A DNA stretch of 64,000 nucleotides from Alistipes sp. (lineage in GTDB: Bacteria; Bacteroidota; Bacteroidia; Bacteroidales; Rikenellaceae): NCBI GenBank assembly GCA_017410165.1, contig JAFQRH010000004.1, positions 123,376 through 187,375 on the forward strand. The letters run 5' to 3'. The position numbers and the translations under genes were made by a program. The notes under the pieces are model-generated. The model did no database searches and had not been told where the DNA came from. It saw only the letters and a program-made list of their open reading frames with translations. This document shows positions 19,216 through 26,719 of this stretch, piece by piece (position 1 is the stretch's first letter; each line of letters opens with the position of its first letter).

Positions 19216-19323
19216 AGTATAAAGATAACGCTTTTTATATGTTTGTGCTACATTTTTAGCACTAGTACACGTTTAAAAACTTTTTATATCCCCATAGGCA
19301 CATACTATTTTTGTTTGACAACA

Positions 19324-19331
19324 CAAAGGTA
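19324..19331 (-). promoter_or_regulatory. Promoter-like -7 box upstream of the RNA candidate
   Basis: The minus strand reads TACCTTTG. It lies just past the GH3 terminator and could drive a longer RNA of about 240 bases or the PEGA-like gene. Confidence 0.4.
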
Positions 19332-19395
19332 CTAATTTTTTTTACAATAAACAACTATCTCGCCTCTATTTTTATCGCAAATTTACACCACAATC

Positions 19396-19438
19396 AAAAA
19401 GGTGGTTTTACGACAAATTGCGTAAAACCACCTTTTTT
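19396..19438. terminator. Bidirectional intrinsic terminator after the GH3 gene
   Basis: A perfect 12-bp stem, GGTGGTTTTACG with CGTAAAACCACC, has an A5 run before and a T6 run after. Confidence 0.88.
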
Positions 19439-19455
19439 CGTTATGTTTCTACCGA

Positions 19456-21576
19456 CTACAAAACTTGAATCGGCAACTCGGCTACGATATTAGCCGACGA
19501 TGTACCAATCGAGATCGTGTACTCACCTGCATTTGCGGTCCAAGCGTGGCTCTTATCGCACCAGAAGGCGAGCATACTCTTGTCAACCTCGAATACTACA
19601 ACCTGCTTCTCGCCTGCTGCCAGCGACACCTTTTGGAATGCTTTAAGCTCCTTAACCGGACGCAAAACAGTCGGATTCTTCTCTGCTACATACAACTGAA
19701 CAACCTCCGAGCCGGCTACACGACCGATATTACGCACCTCGATTGCTACGCGGAGCGGCTTCTCGTCGGTCAGCGTCTTAACCTTGCCCTTGCTCAAAAT
19801 CTTTGCATTTGCCAACTCGAAAGTGGTGTACGAAAGACCATAACCGAATGGGAAGAGTGGCTTGATACCCTTCTTCTCATACCAACGATAGCCAACCAAC
19901 ACCGACTCGTCGTAATGCACATCGTAAGTCCAAGGGTGGAACGCCTTCTCGTTAGGGTTACCCTTTGCCTTGGCGAGGTTGAAGCCCACCGGCACCGAAT
20001 TTACAGCCGGCGAATCGGCAAACGAACGCTCGATAGTCATCGGCAATTTACCCGACGGATTGACCTTACCAATCAAGATATCACGCAGTGCCAACATACC
20101 GTTCTGACCCGGATACCAGCCATAGAGCAACGCAGCGCACTTGTCTGCCCACGCCGACATATCGATACCCGAACCCGAATGCACGAGAACGATTGTATTA
20201 GCGTTATTCTCTACCGCAAGACGCACCTGCTGCTCGTCGCGCTTCTCCATTGCAAACGGACGCTCGGTCGATTCCGAATCATAGGTACCCGTAACACACA
20301 ATACGACGTCTGCGGCCTTGATTTGCTCGGCAGTTGCCTCCGAAACAAACGAAACACCCTGACCGAACGTCTCGGTCATCACCTGCTGCAACGGAATATG
20401 GTCATAACCCGTAACACGCGCTGCACCGCCACCGTGAGGAACATCCTTAATCCAACGACGGCCGATAACAAGCACCTTGCGGTCGGTTGCCAACGGCAAA
20501 ATACCGTTATTCTTCAACAACACAGCACCCTCGGCAGCCGTACGATACGAAACCTCCAAGTGGTCAGGCAACTTCGCCTCCAACTCCGGTTTGTACTGCT
20601 GACCACTCAAATAGCGGTCGTACAAACCCCAACGGATGCAGGTTGCAATCGTCGGACGAATCATATTCTCAATATCTTTCTCCGTAACAATACCCTCGGC
20701 TACCAAATCACGTGGCGTCTTTTTGATGTAGTGAGCCGGCTCTCCCGGCATATCGAGGTTCTGACCCGAGAGAATCACATTCTTCCAATCGTAAATCGAG
20801 TTCCAATCCGACATAACCATACCCTTGAAGCCAAGCGTTCCGCGCAACAAGTCGGTGATTACATACTTGCTCTCGCCCGTCCATTCGCCATTCAACTGAT
20901 TGTAGGCGGTCATAACAGTTGCCACGCCCGCATCAATCGCCGCTTTGAATGCCGGAGTATAAATCTCCATCAGGGCACGCTCGTCGATAATCGAGTTCGA
21001 GCGACGACGATAGAACTCGGTCTGATTGCCGAGGAAGTGTTTTGCACAAGCCAGCGTTCCGGTCGATTGCATACCCGTAATATAGTTCTCCATAAGGCGT
21101 GCTGCCAAATACGGATCCTCGCCCACGTACTCGAAGTTACGACCGCACTGCGAGTTACGATAGATATTCATACCCGGACCAAGAATCACGCCTGCACCTG
21201 CCATACGTGCCTCCTCGCCCACTGCGTGGCCATAGTCGTAAGCAATCTGCGGATTGAAAGTCGCAGCCATCATAATAAATGCAGGGAACTGCGTCGTGCG
21301 CTCGGCCAAGATAATTTCGCCTTCACGGTGCAACTTCTGCTTATTCTTCACACCCATCGAAGCATCGGTCGTGTAGATATAAGGCATACCCTTCTCCGGA
21401 ACACCCGGGAAGAAGAAACGGTTATGACCCTGAGTCATCGCAAGTTTTTCGTCAAGCGTCAATTTTGCGATGTACTCGTTGGCTTTCGCCTCCGCCTCTT
21501 CGTAACTCATTTGTGGCTGAGCCACTACCGTCAGCACTCCGAACAGAGCAAGTGCCGAAACAAATAATCTCTTCAT
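19456..21576 (-). CDS. Glycoside hydrolase family 3 beta-glycosidase
   Basis: Encodes 706 residues with a signal peptide ending VVAQ, so it is probably periplasmic. The N-terminal TIM barrel carries the family landmarks GPGMNIYRNSQCGRNFEY, the KHFLGN segment and VMSDWNS, whose aspartate is the expected nucleophile. The alpha/beta sandwich domain follows, and the C-terminal Fn3-like domain begins near FPFGYGLSYTTFE. The family hydrolyses beta-glucosides, xylosides or related glycans; the specificity is not readable. No SusC/SusD genes are adjacent, so it is not in an evident polysaccharide utilisation locus. Confidence 0.93.
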   Translation of the reverse strand: MKRLFVSALALFGVLTVVAQPQMSYEEAEAKANEYIAKLTLDEKLAMTQGHNRFFFPGVPEKGMPYIYTTDASMGVKNKQKLHREGEIILAERTTQFPAFIMMAATFNPQIAYDYGHAVGEEARMAGAGVILGPGMNIYRNSQCGRNFEYVGEDPYLAARLMENYITGMQSTGTLACAKHFLGNQTEFYRRRSNSIIDERALMEIYTPAFKAAIDAGVATVMTAYNQLNGEWTGESKYVITDLLRGTLGFKGMVMSDWNSIYDWKNVILSGQNLDMPGEPAHYIKKTPRDLVAEGIVTEKDIENMIRPTIATCIRWGLYDRYLSGQQYKPELEAKLPDHLEVSYRTAAEGAVLLKNNGILPLATDRKVLVIGRRWIKDVPHGGGAARVTGYDHIPLQQVMTETFGQGVSFVSEATAEQIKAADVVLCVTGTYDSESTERPFAMEKRDEQQVRLAVENNANTIVLVHSGSGIDMSAWADKCAALLYGWYPGQNGMLALRDILIGKVNPSGKLPMTIERSFADSPAVNSVPVGFNLAKAKGNPNEKAFHPWTYDVHYDESVLVGYRWYEKKGIKPLFPFGYGLSYTTFELANAKILSKGKVKTLTDEKPLRVAIEVRNIGRVAGSEVVQLYVAEKNPTVLRPVKELKAFQKVSLAAGEKQVVVFEVDKSMLAFWCDKSHAWTANAGEYTISIGTSSANIVAELPIQVL

Positions 21577-21623
21577 AGTTTGCGTATTTTATTTTAGGTT
21601 ACATTTTGCCAATTTGCCATTTA

Positions 21624-21631
21624 CAAAGATA
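21624..21631 (-). promoter_or_regulatory. Promoter -7 box for the GH3 gene
   Basis: The minus strand reads TATCTTTG, about 48 bases upstream of the ATG at 21576. Confidence 0.55.
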
Positions 21632-21743
21632 CTCATAAATCCTGAATCCACAAATAAAATTTCAATTTAGATAATCGTTATACGAATTAGCAGAATTTTT
21701 ATTAACTTCGCACTCGATTTAACACAAAAAACAAGAAGAAACT

Positions 21744-22664
21744 ATGTTTACTCTATTACAAACCGAAACTGCGGCGACTACCGAGTCGTTGATTGTACCT
21801 GATAGCGTTCAGAAGGCGCAGATGGCAGATGCAATCGAAAAAATCACGACAACCGATTACAGCGAATTGCTTTCGCATTTGGCAACGCAAGGTTGCTGGA
21901 TTTTGCTCAAAATCGCATTGGCTCTGCTTATTTACCTCGTCGGAAAATGCATTACAAAGTGGATTATCAAGTTGATGAACAAGGGTTTGAAACGTCGTAA
22001 TGTGGATGCTTCGCTCGCTTCGTTCCTCCGTTCGATGGTGCAGGTTGTGATGATGTTTATGATTATCATCGTTGCCGTGCAGACAATGGGCATCAATACC
22101 TCGTCGTTCATCGCGCTCTTCGCTTCGGCAGGTTTGGCTGTCGGTATGGCTTTGAGCGGCACGTTACAAAACTTTGCTGGTGGCGTTATTCTGTTACTGT
22201 TGCGCCCTTATCGCGTCGGCGACTACATCTCGGCACAAGGTCAATCGGGTACGGTTGCCGAAATCGGAATGTTCTCGACCAAAATCAACACTGTTGACAA
22301 CCGCGTAATTTATATCCCGAACAGCGCAATCTCGACCTCCATCATCGACAACTATTCGCAACCGAAGACTCGCCGTGTGGATTGGACGATTTCAATTGCG
22401 TATGGCGACAGCGTAGAGGTGGCTCGTGAGCAGATTTTGAAGTTGCTCGCAGCCGACGGTCGCGTACTCACAGACCCTGCTGCGGTGGTATTCGTTTCGG
22501 AGTTGGGCAACGCTTGCGTTAAGCTCTCTGTGCGCGCTTGGGTCAAGGGTGCAGACTATTGGGATGTATTCTTTGCACTCAACGAGTTGTTCTACACCGA
22601 ACTTCCGAAGAGCGGCATCCGTTTCGCTTATCCAAAGATGGATGTAAATGTTATAAACAAATAA
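21744..22664 (+). CDS. mscS: Small-conductance mechanosensitive channel
   Basis: Encodes 306 residues. TM1 (CWILLKIALALLIYLVGKCI), TM2 (about residues 94-112, VVMMFMIIIVAVQTMGI) and the pore helix TM3 with its alternating small residues (ASAGLAVGMALSGTLQNFAGGV) precede the LLLLRPYRVGDYI segment that opens the cytosolic beta domain. The alpha/beta C-terminal domain completes the vestibule. The gene protects against hypo-osmotic shock alongside mscL. A TAACTTCG near-consensus box lies at 21703-21710. The DUF5606 gene follows after 18 bases and is probably cotranscribed. Confidence 0.95.
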   Translation: MFTLLQTETAATTESLIVPDSVQKAQMADAIEKITTTDYSELLSHLATQGCWILLKIALALLIYLVGKCITKWIIKLMNKGLKRRNVDASLASFLRSMVQVVMMFMIIIVAVQTMGINTSSFIALFASAGLAVGMALSGTLQNFAGGVILLLLRPYRVGDYISAQGQSGTVAEIGMFSTKINTVDNRVIYIPNSAISTSIIDNYSQPKTRRVDWTISIAYGDSVEVAREQILKLLAADGRVLTDPAAVVFVSELGNACVKLSVRAWVKGADYWDVFFALNELFYTELPKSGIRFAYPKMDVNVINK

Positions 22665-22682
22665 TAATCAACACACAAAAGC

Positions 22683-23096
22683 ATGGAATTGAAAGACATA
22701 TTGGCAATCTCCGGTCAGCCGGGCTTGTTTCGTTATATCGCACAGTCGCGAAACGGCGTAATCGTAGAATCGTTGCTCGACGGCAAACGCTCGAACGCTT
22801 CGGCATCGTCGCGCGTCAGTGCATTGACCGAGATTTCGATGTTCACCGAGGGCGAGGACATTCCGCTTGCAGAGGTATTTACCAAGATGTATGCCTACAC
22901 CGGTGGCAAAGCAGCAATCTCGCACAAGGAGTCGAACGACCGCCTGAAAGAGTTCTTCGGCGCAGTCATCACCGATTACGACCGCGAGCGCGTACACGTA
23001 TCGGATATCAAGAAGGCCGTTTCGTGGTTTAACTTGCTGGTAGAGGCGGGCTTCACGGAGTTCAAATTGCCGGATGAGGAGGTTGCAGAGGAGTAA
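22683..23096 (+). CDS. DUF5606 family protein
   Basis: Encodes 137 residues with no signal peptide, so it is cytoplasmic. The N-terminus MELKDILAISGQPGLFRYIA and the following GVIVESLLDGKR and ISMFTEGEDIPLAEVF segments are the pattern I know from the Bacteroidota family DUF5606. The C-terminal half is a helical segment (SDIKKAVSWFNLLVEAGF). The family has no established function. It ends in an acidic tail and a strong terminator. Confidence 0.8.
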   Translation: MELKDILAISGQPGLFRYIAQSRNGVIVESLLDGKRSNASASSRVSALTEISMFTEGEDIPLAEVFTKMYAYTGGKAAISHKESNDRLKEFFGAVITDYDRERVHVSDIKKAVSWFNLLVEAGFTEFKLPDEEVAEE

Positions 23097-23121
23097 CCCA
23101 TTGCACCTTTGGATTCATCCA

Positions 23122-23165
23122 AACGAAAAACCGCTCCCACTTTTGCGTCGGGAGCGGTTTTCGTT
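23122..23165. terminator. Bidirectional intrinsic terminator
   Basis: AACGAAAA(A)CCGCTCCC pairs with GGGAGCGGTTTTCGTT around an 11-base loop. It separates the convergent DUF5606 and dusB transcripts. Confidence 0.85.
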
Positions 23166-23169
23166 TGTG

Positions 23170-24192
23170 CTATATATCGTGTGACAACGAAGGCGGCACA
23201 CAGCCACTCACATCGTAATCGCCCCAACGCTCGGCAATCGACGAGATGACCTGCTGCAACACCACCGGATCATTCTCGGTAACCAATCGCAGGCGCGTCT
23301 CTTTGAAATTTGGCAAGCCCTTGAAATAGTTGGACAAGTGGCGACGCATTTCGAGAACACCTACCCTCTCACCCTTTATCTCGATTGACTTTGCAAGATG
23401 TTGTTTGGCAATTGCCACACGCTCCGTAACGCTCGGCTGTGGCAACACTTCACCCGTCTGCAAGTAGTGTTTCACCTCGCGAAATATCCACGGACGGCCA
23501 TACGTCGCACGACCAATCATCACAGCATCGACACCATAGCGGTCGAACATCTCTTTGGCCTTCACGCCCGAATCTATATCGCCATTGCCGATAATCGGAA
23601 TATGAATCTGCGGATTGTTCTTAACCTTACCGATGAGTGTCCAATCCGCCTCGCCACGATATAGTTGTGCTCGCGTTCGGCCGTGAATGGTCAGCGCAGC
23701 AATACCGACATCCTGCAAACGCAGAGCAATCTCCTCGATGTTCTTCGACTCGTCATCCCAGCCCAAGCGCGTCTTTACAGTCACCGGTTTATCTACCGCC
23801 TGAACAATTTGGCGCGTCATCTCGACCATCAGCGGCACATCGCGCATCATACCCGAACCGGCACCTCGACCCGCAATCTTCTTCATCGGGCAACCGAAAT
23901 TGATATCGACCACATCTGGATTGGCACTCGCCGCAATGCGCGCTGCCTCGACCATCGGCTCTATCTGGTTGCCATAAATTTGGATACCCACCGGACGTTC
24001 GAAGTCCGAAATGGCAAGTTTTGCACGCGATTTCCACGCATCGCGAATCAATCCGTCCGACGATATAAACTCGGTCGTTACCATATCGGCACCGAAGAGT
24101 TTACACATATATCGGAACGACGGATCGGTCACATCCTCCATTGGAGCCAAAAACAGGGCGCGCTCCCCAAGATCTATATCTCCGATTCTCAT
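23170..24192 (-). CDS. dusB: tRNA-dihydrouridine synthase, DusB type
   Basis: Encodes 340 residues of an FMN enzyme that reduces uridines in the tRNA D-loop. The barrel starts ALFLAPMEDVTDPSFRYMCK. The signature INFGCPMKKIAGRGAGSGM contains the catalytic cysteine. GRTRAQLYRGEADW and VMIGRATYGRPWIF are FMN/phosphate-binding motifs. The C-terminal helical domain is tRNA-binding. The ATG overlaps the stop of the upstream transporter gene by 4 bases, which suggests translational coupling. A tRNA-modifying gene as the last member of an envelope operon has no evident functional link. Confidence 0.95.
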   Translation of the reverse strand: MRIGDIDLGERALFLAPMEDVTDPSFRYMCKLFGADMVTTEFISSDGLIRDAWKSRAKLAISDFERPVGIQIYGNQIEPMVEAARIAASANPDVVDINFGCPMKKIAGRGAGSGMMRDVPLMVEMTRQIVQAVDKPVTVKTRLGWDDESKNIEEIALRLQDVGIAALTIHGRTRAQLYRGEADWTLIGKVKNNPQIHIPIIGNGDIDSGVKAKEMFDRYGVDAVMIGRATYGRPWIFREVKHYLQTGEVLPQPSVTERVAIAKQHLAKSIEIKGERVGVLEMRRHLSNYFKGLPNFKETRLRLVTENDPVVLQQVISSIAERWGDYDVSGCVPPSLSHDI

Positions 24193-25085
24193 AAATCGCG
24201 TTTTTTATGTAGTTGATACGAATTAACTATATTTTGCCATACGATGTATGCCGTAGGTGCCACGCACGATAGTGGATCGAGAAACGACTGCGACATCCAT
24301 ATCGCCAATACCGTATTCTTCTGTCCGAGCGACTGTCCGCCGGCAGCAACATCGCCATAGCGGCGACCGATGGCTCGACCCAAAGCAAATTGTGCGATGC
24401 ATATTACGCCTGCCACCGCAGCAAGCAACAACTCTTTACCACTCTCGGCCGTGCCATAATCGATAATAAAGCAGGTTGTACGCCCTATGACTATCGCAAG
24501 CGACACGAGCCAAAAGTAAAACGACAGACGACCGTGCGAAGCAAACCATCCTGCCACTCGCGGCATTGCAAGGCGACACAACTGAGCCGCTACGAATGGC
24601 GAGATGAGCAGAGGTGCAACCTTTGCCAGAATCTGCCACAACGTACACTCGCCATTTCCTGCCAGCGAGAGCACCAAAGGCGCGACCAATGCCGTAGCGA
24701 TATTGCATAGCAAACTATACGTCGCCATATTCTCGACATCGGCACCCAACATTCCACCGATAACCACCGCCGCCATCGCAATCGGCGCAAGCGAACATAT
24801 CATCGCGCCCTGCGCCACAACCGTATCAAACGGCGAGAGTGCAAACCACAACAACAGAGCCGCTGCAATCTGCGCCACAAAGAGCCACAAATGCATCATC
24901 GTCGGACGCATCGCCCGCAAATCGACACGGCAGAATGTAAAAAACAGCATCACAAATATCAGCGACGGCGTAAGCATATTGCCCGACCACGCATCAAGTG
25001 CGCAAATCTGGCGACACAGCAACGCCCCGACAATCATACCGAGAGGCATTGACGCCGTACGCATCGAATGTGATGAGATGTGCAT
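24189..25085 (-). CDS. BASS-type (bile acid:sodium symporter-like) transporter
   Basis: Encodes 298 residues with about 9-10 hydrophobic helices. The two-fold pattern of the BASS fold is suggested by APIAMAAVVIGGMLG in the first half and SLGQKNTVLAIWMSQSFLDP in the second; the latter motif is typical of bacterial relatives that carry small organic anions. Ion and substrate are unknown. It sits between a GH20 hexosaminidase (10 bases upstream) and dusB (overlapping). Uptake of a product of the upstream enzymes is a possible role, but this is an inference from position only. Confidence 0.75.
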   Translation of the reverse strand: MHISSHSMRTASMPLGMIVGALLCRQICALDAWSGNMLTPSLIFVMLFFTFCRVDLRAMRPTMMHLWLFVAQIAAALLLWFALSPFDTVVAQGAMICSLAPIAMAAVVIGGMLGADVENMATYSLLCNIATALVAPLVLSLAGNGECTLWQILAKVAPLLISPFVAAQLCRLAMPRVAGWFASHGRLSFYFWLVSLAIVIGRTTCFIIDYGTAESGKELLLAAVAGVICIAQFALGRAIGRRYGDVAAGGQSLGQKNTVLAIWMSQSFLDPLSCVAPTAYIVWQNIVNSYQLHKKRDL

Positions 25086-25095
25086 ATTCCGGGTG

Positions 25096-26712
25096 TTATT
25101 TTATACCGTTAAACAGATATGGTGCGTAGTTGTACGACTTCGCATCATAGACCTTACGCAACGTGTTCATTCGACGGCAAAAATCGTCAAAATCCTTACG
25201 GTCGTACGACCAACCAACCTCCGACAATGCCGCCAAGCGAGGCAACAACATATGCTGAACGTGGTCAAACGTGGCGATATACTCCGTCCACAAATTCACC
25301 TGTACACCCTTTATATGCGCACACTCTGCCTCGGTCAGCCCTTCGTAAGGATCAAGCGCATATACGCGCGAAGCGGGCAACGGACGACGGCCATTGGCAA
25401 GTGGCTCGCCATTCTCGGCAGGCGATTCGGTCTGGTAGTAGTCGATATAGCAGTGTGTGTTCGGTGTCATTATCACATCATTGCCGAGTTTGGCCGCTGC
25501 GATACCGCCTTTCTTTCCGCGCCACGACATCACCGTTGCGCTCTGCGTAATACCACCCTGCAAAATCTCATCCCAACCGATAATCTGACGACCGTGTTCG
25601 TTGAGCCACTTCTCGACACGTCGCACAAAATAACTCTGCAATTCGTGTTCGTCTTTCAGTCCCTCCTCTGCGATACGCTTTTGGCACGCTTTGCACGCCT
25701 TCCACGCTCCCTTCGGGCACTCGTCGCCGCCTATGTGGATATACTTCGACGGGAAGAGAGCAATTACCTCCGCAAGCACGTTTTCGATAAATTCGAAGGT
25801 CGTCTCCTTTCCTGCACAAAATACCTCTTTACTTATACCCCACGTCGTACGCACATTATACGGGCCACCGCTACATCCCAAATGCGGATAGGTCGAGAGT
25901 GCCGCTACGGCGTGACCCGGCATTTCGATCTCCGGAATCACCTCTATATATCGCTCGGCAGCATAACGCACCACCTCGCGCACCTCATCCTGCGTAAAGA
26001 TTCCGCCATAAGGCGTACCGTCGTAAATCTCGGATTGGCGATACTTGCCGACGAGCGTCTCTTTGCGCATCGCACCGATTTTTGCGAGCTCCGGATAACG
26101 CTTGATCTCGATACGCCACCCTTGGTCATCGGTCAGATGCCAATGGAAGCGATTTATTTTATGCAGTGCCAGAATATCGATATATCGTTTTACCTCCTCG
26201 ACCGTAAAGATATGGCGACAAACATCGAGCATCGCACCACGATAGCCGAAATATGGTTTATCGGCAATTTTTACGGCCGGCAACAGGCGACCCGCAGCAC
26301 TCGACGACTCGGCATCGGTCGCAATCTGCAACAAACTCTGCAAGGCGTAGAAGACCGCCTTTGGCGAGCCACCCTCGACCGTTATCGCCTTTGGCGTGAT
26401 GTGAAGCGTGTACTGCTCCTCCTCAAAAGAGTCATCGAGCGACAAGAGAATCGGAGATTTTCCAATTGGGCGCGATGCAATCTTCGGACGACGACCACAC
26501 ATATCGCTCAACTCGGCAGCATAAAATTGGGCTGTCGGCGCAAGCGATTTATCATCGAAACAGATTACGGTTTTGGGCGAGAGAACAAATTCGCCTTGCA
26601 ACACCTCGACCGACGCAGGGCGTGGGACGATAGCAATAGTCGGATTGGCTGCGTAGCACGCAAGCGCGCCTACTACAAAGAACAGCGAAGTCAAAAGTCG
26701 CTTCATACACAC
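25096..26712 (-). CDS. Beta-N-acetylhexosaminidase, GH20
   Basis: Encodes 538 residues with a signal peptide ending ALACYAA. Residues about 25-145 are the alpha/beta GH20b domain (PRPASVEVLQGEFVL). The catalytic barrel starts FGYRGAMLDVCRHIF and carries the acid pair in HIGGDECPKGAW; the aspartate orients the substrate acetamido group and the glutamate is the general acid. WDEILQGG and VQVNLWTEYI complete the active site. It removes terminal GlcNAc/GalNAc from glycans or muropeptides, probably in the periplasm. It is 7 bases downstream of the amidase-like gene in the same operon. Confidence 0.95.
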   Translation of the reverse strand: MCMKRLLTSLFFVVGALACYAANPTIAIVPRPASVEVLQGEFVLSPKTVICFDDKSLAPTAQFYAAELSDMCGRRPKIASRPIGKSPILLSLDDSFEEEQYTLHITPKAITVEGGSPKAVFYALQSLLQIATDAESSSAAGRLLPAVKIADKPYFGYRGAMLDVCRHIFTVEEVKRYIDILALHKINRFHWHLTDDQGWRIEIKRYPELAKIGAMRKETLVGKYRQSEIYDGTPYGGIFTQDEVREVVRYAAERYIEVIPEIEMPGHAVAALSTYPHLGCSGGPYNVRTTWGISKEVFCAGKETTFEFIENVLAEVIALFPSKYIHIGGDECPKGAWKACKACQKRIAEEGLKDEHELQSYFVRRVEKWLNEHGRQIIGWDEILQGGITQSATVMSWRGKKGGIAAAKLGNDVIMTPNTHCYIDYYQTESPAENGEPLANGRRPLPASRVYALDPYEGLTEAECAHIKGVQVNLWTEYIATFDHVQHMLLPRLAALSEVGWSYDRKDFDDFCRRMNTLRKVYDAKSYNYAPYLFNGIK

Positions 26713-26719
26713 TAAAAGT

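Larger units (their letters stand above)
19014..19455. other. Gene-free region holding an RNA candidate and a terminator
   Basis: No coding frame is convincing here. The region contains the GH3 gene terminator (19396-19438), two minus-strand promoter-like boxes (TACCTTTG at 19331-19324 and TATCTTTA at 19227-19220) and the long hairpin described separately. The rest is AT-rich, with a small GTGCTA/TAGCAC hairpin near 19235-19265. Confidence 0.7.

Noticed and set aside
19465..21567. A 700-codon plus-strand open frame opposite the GH3 gene
   Set aside because: No family features; the opposite strand is fully explained by GH3.
24604..26715. A 703-codon plus-strand frame opposite the transporter and GH20 genes
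   Set aside because: It spans two real genes on the other strand and their junction, which a genuine overlapping gene would not do.
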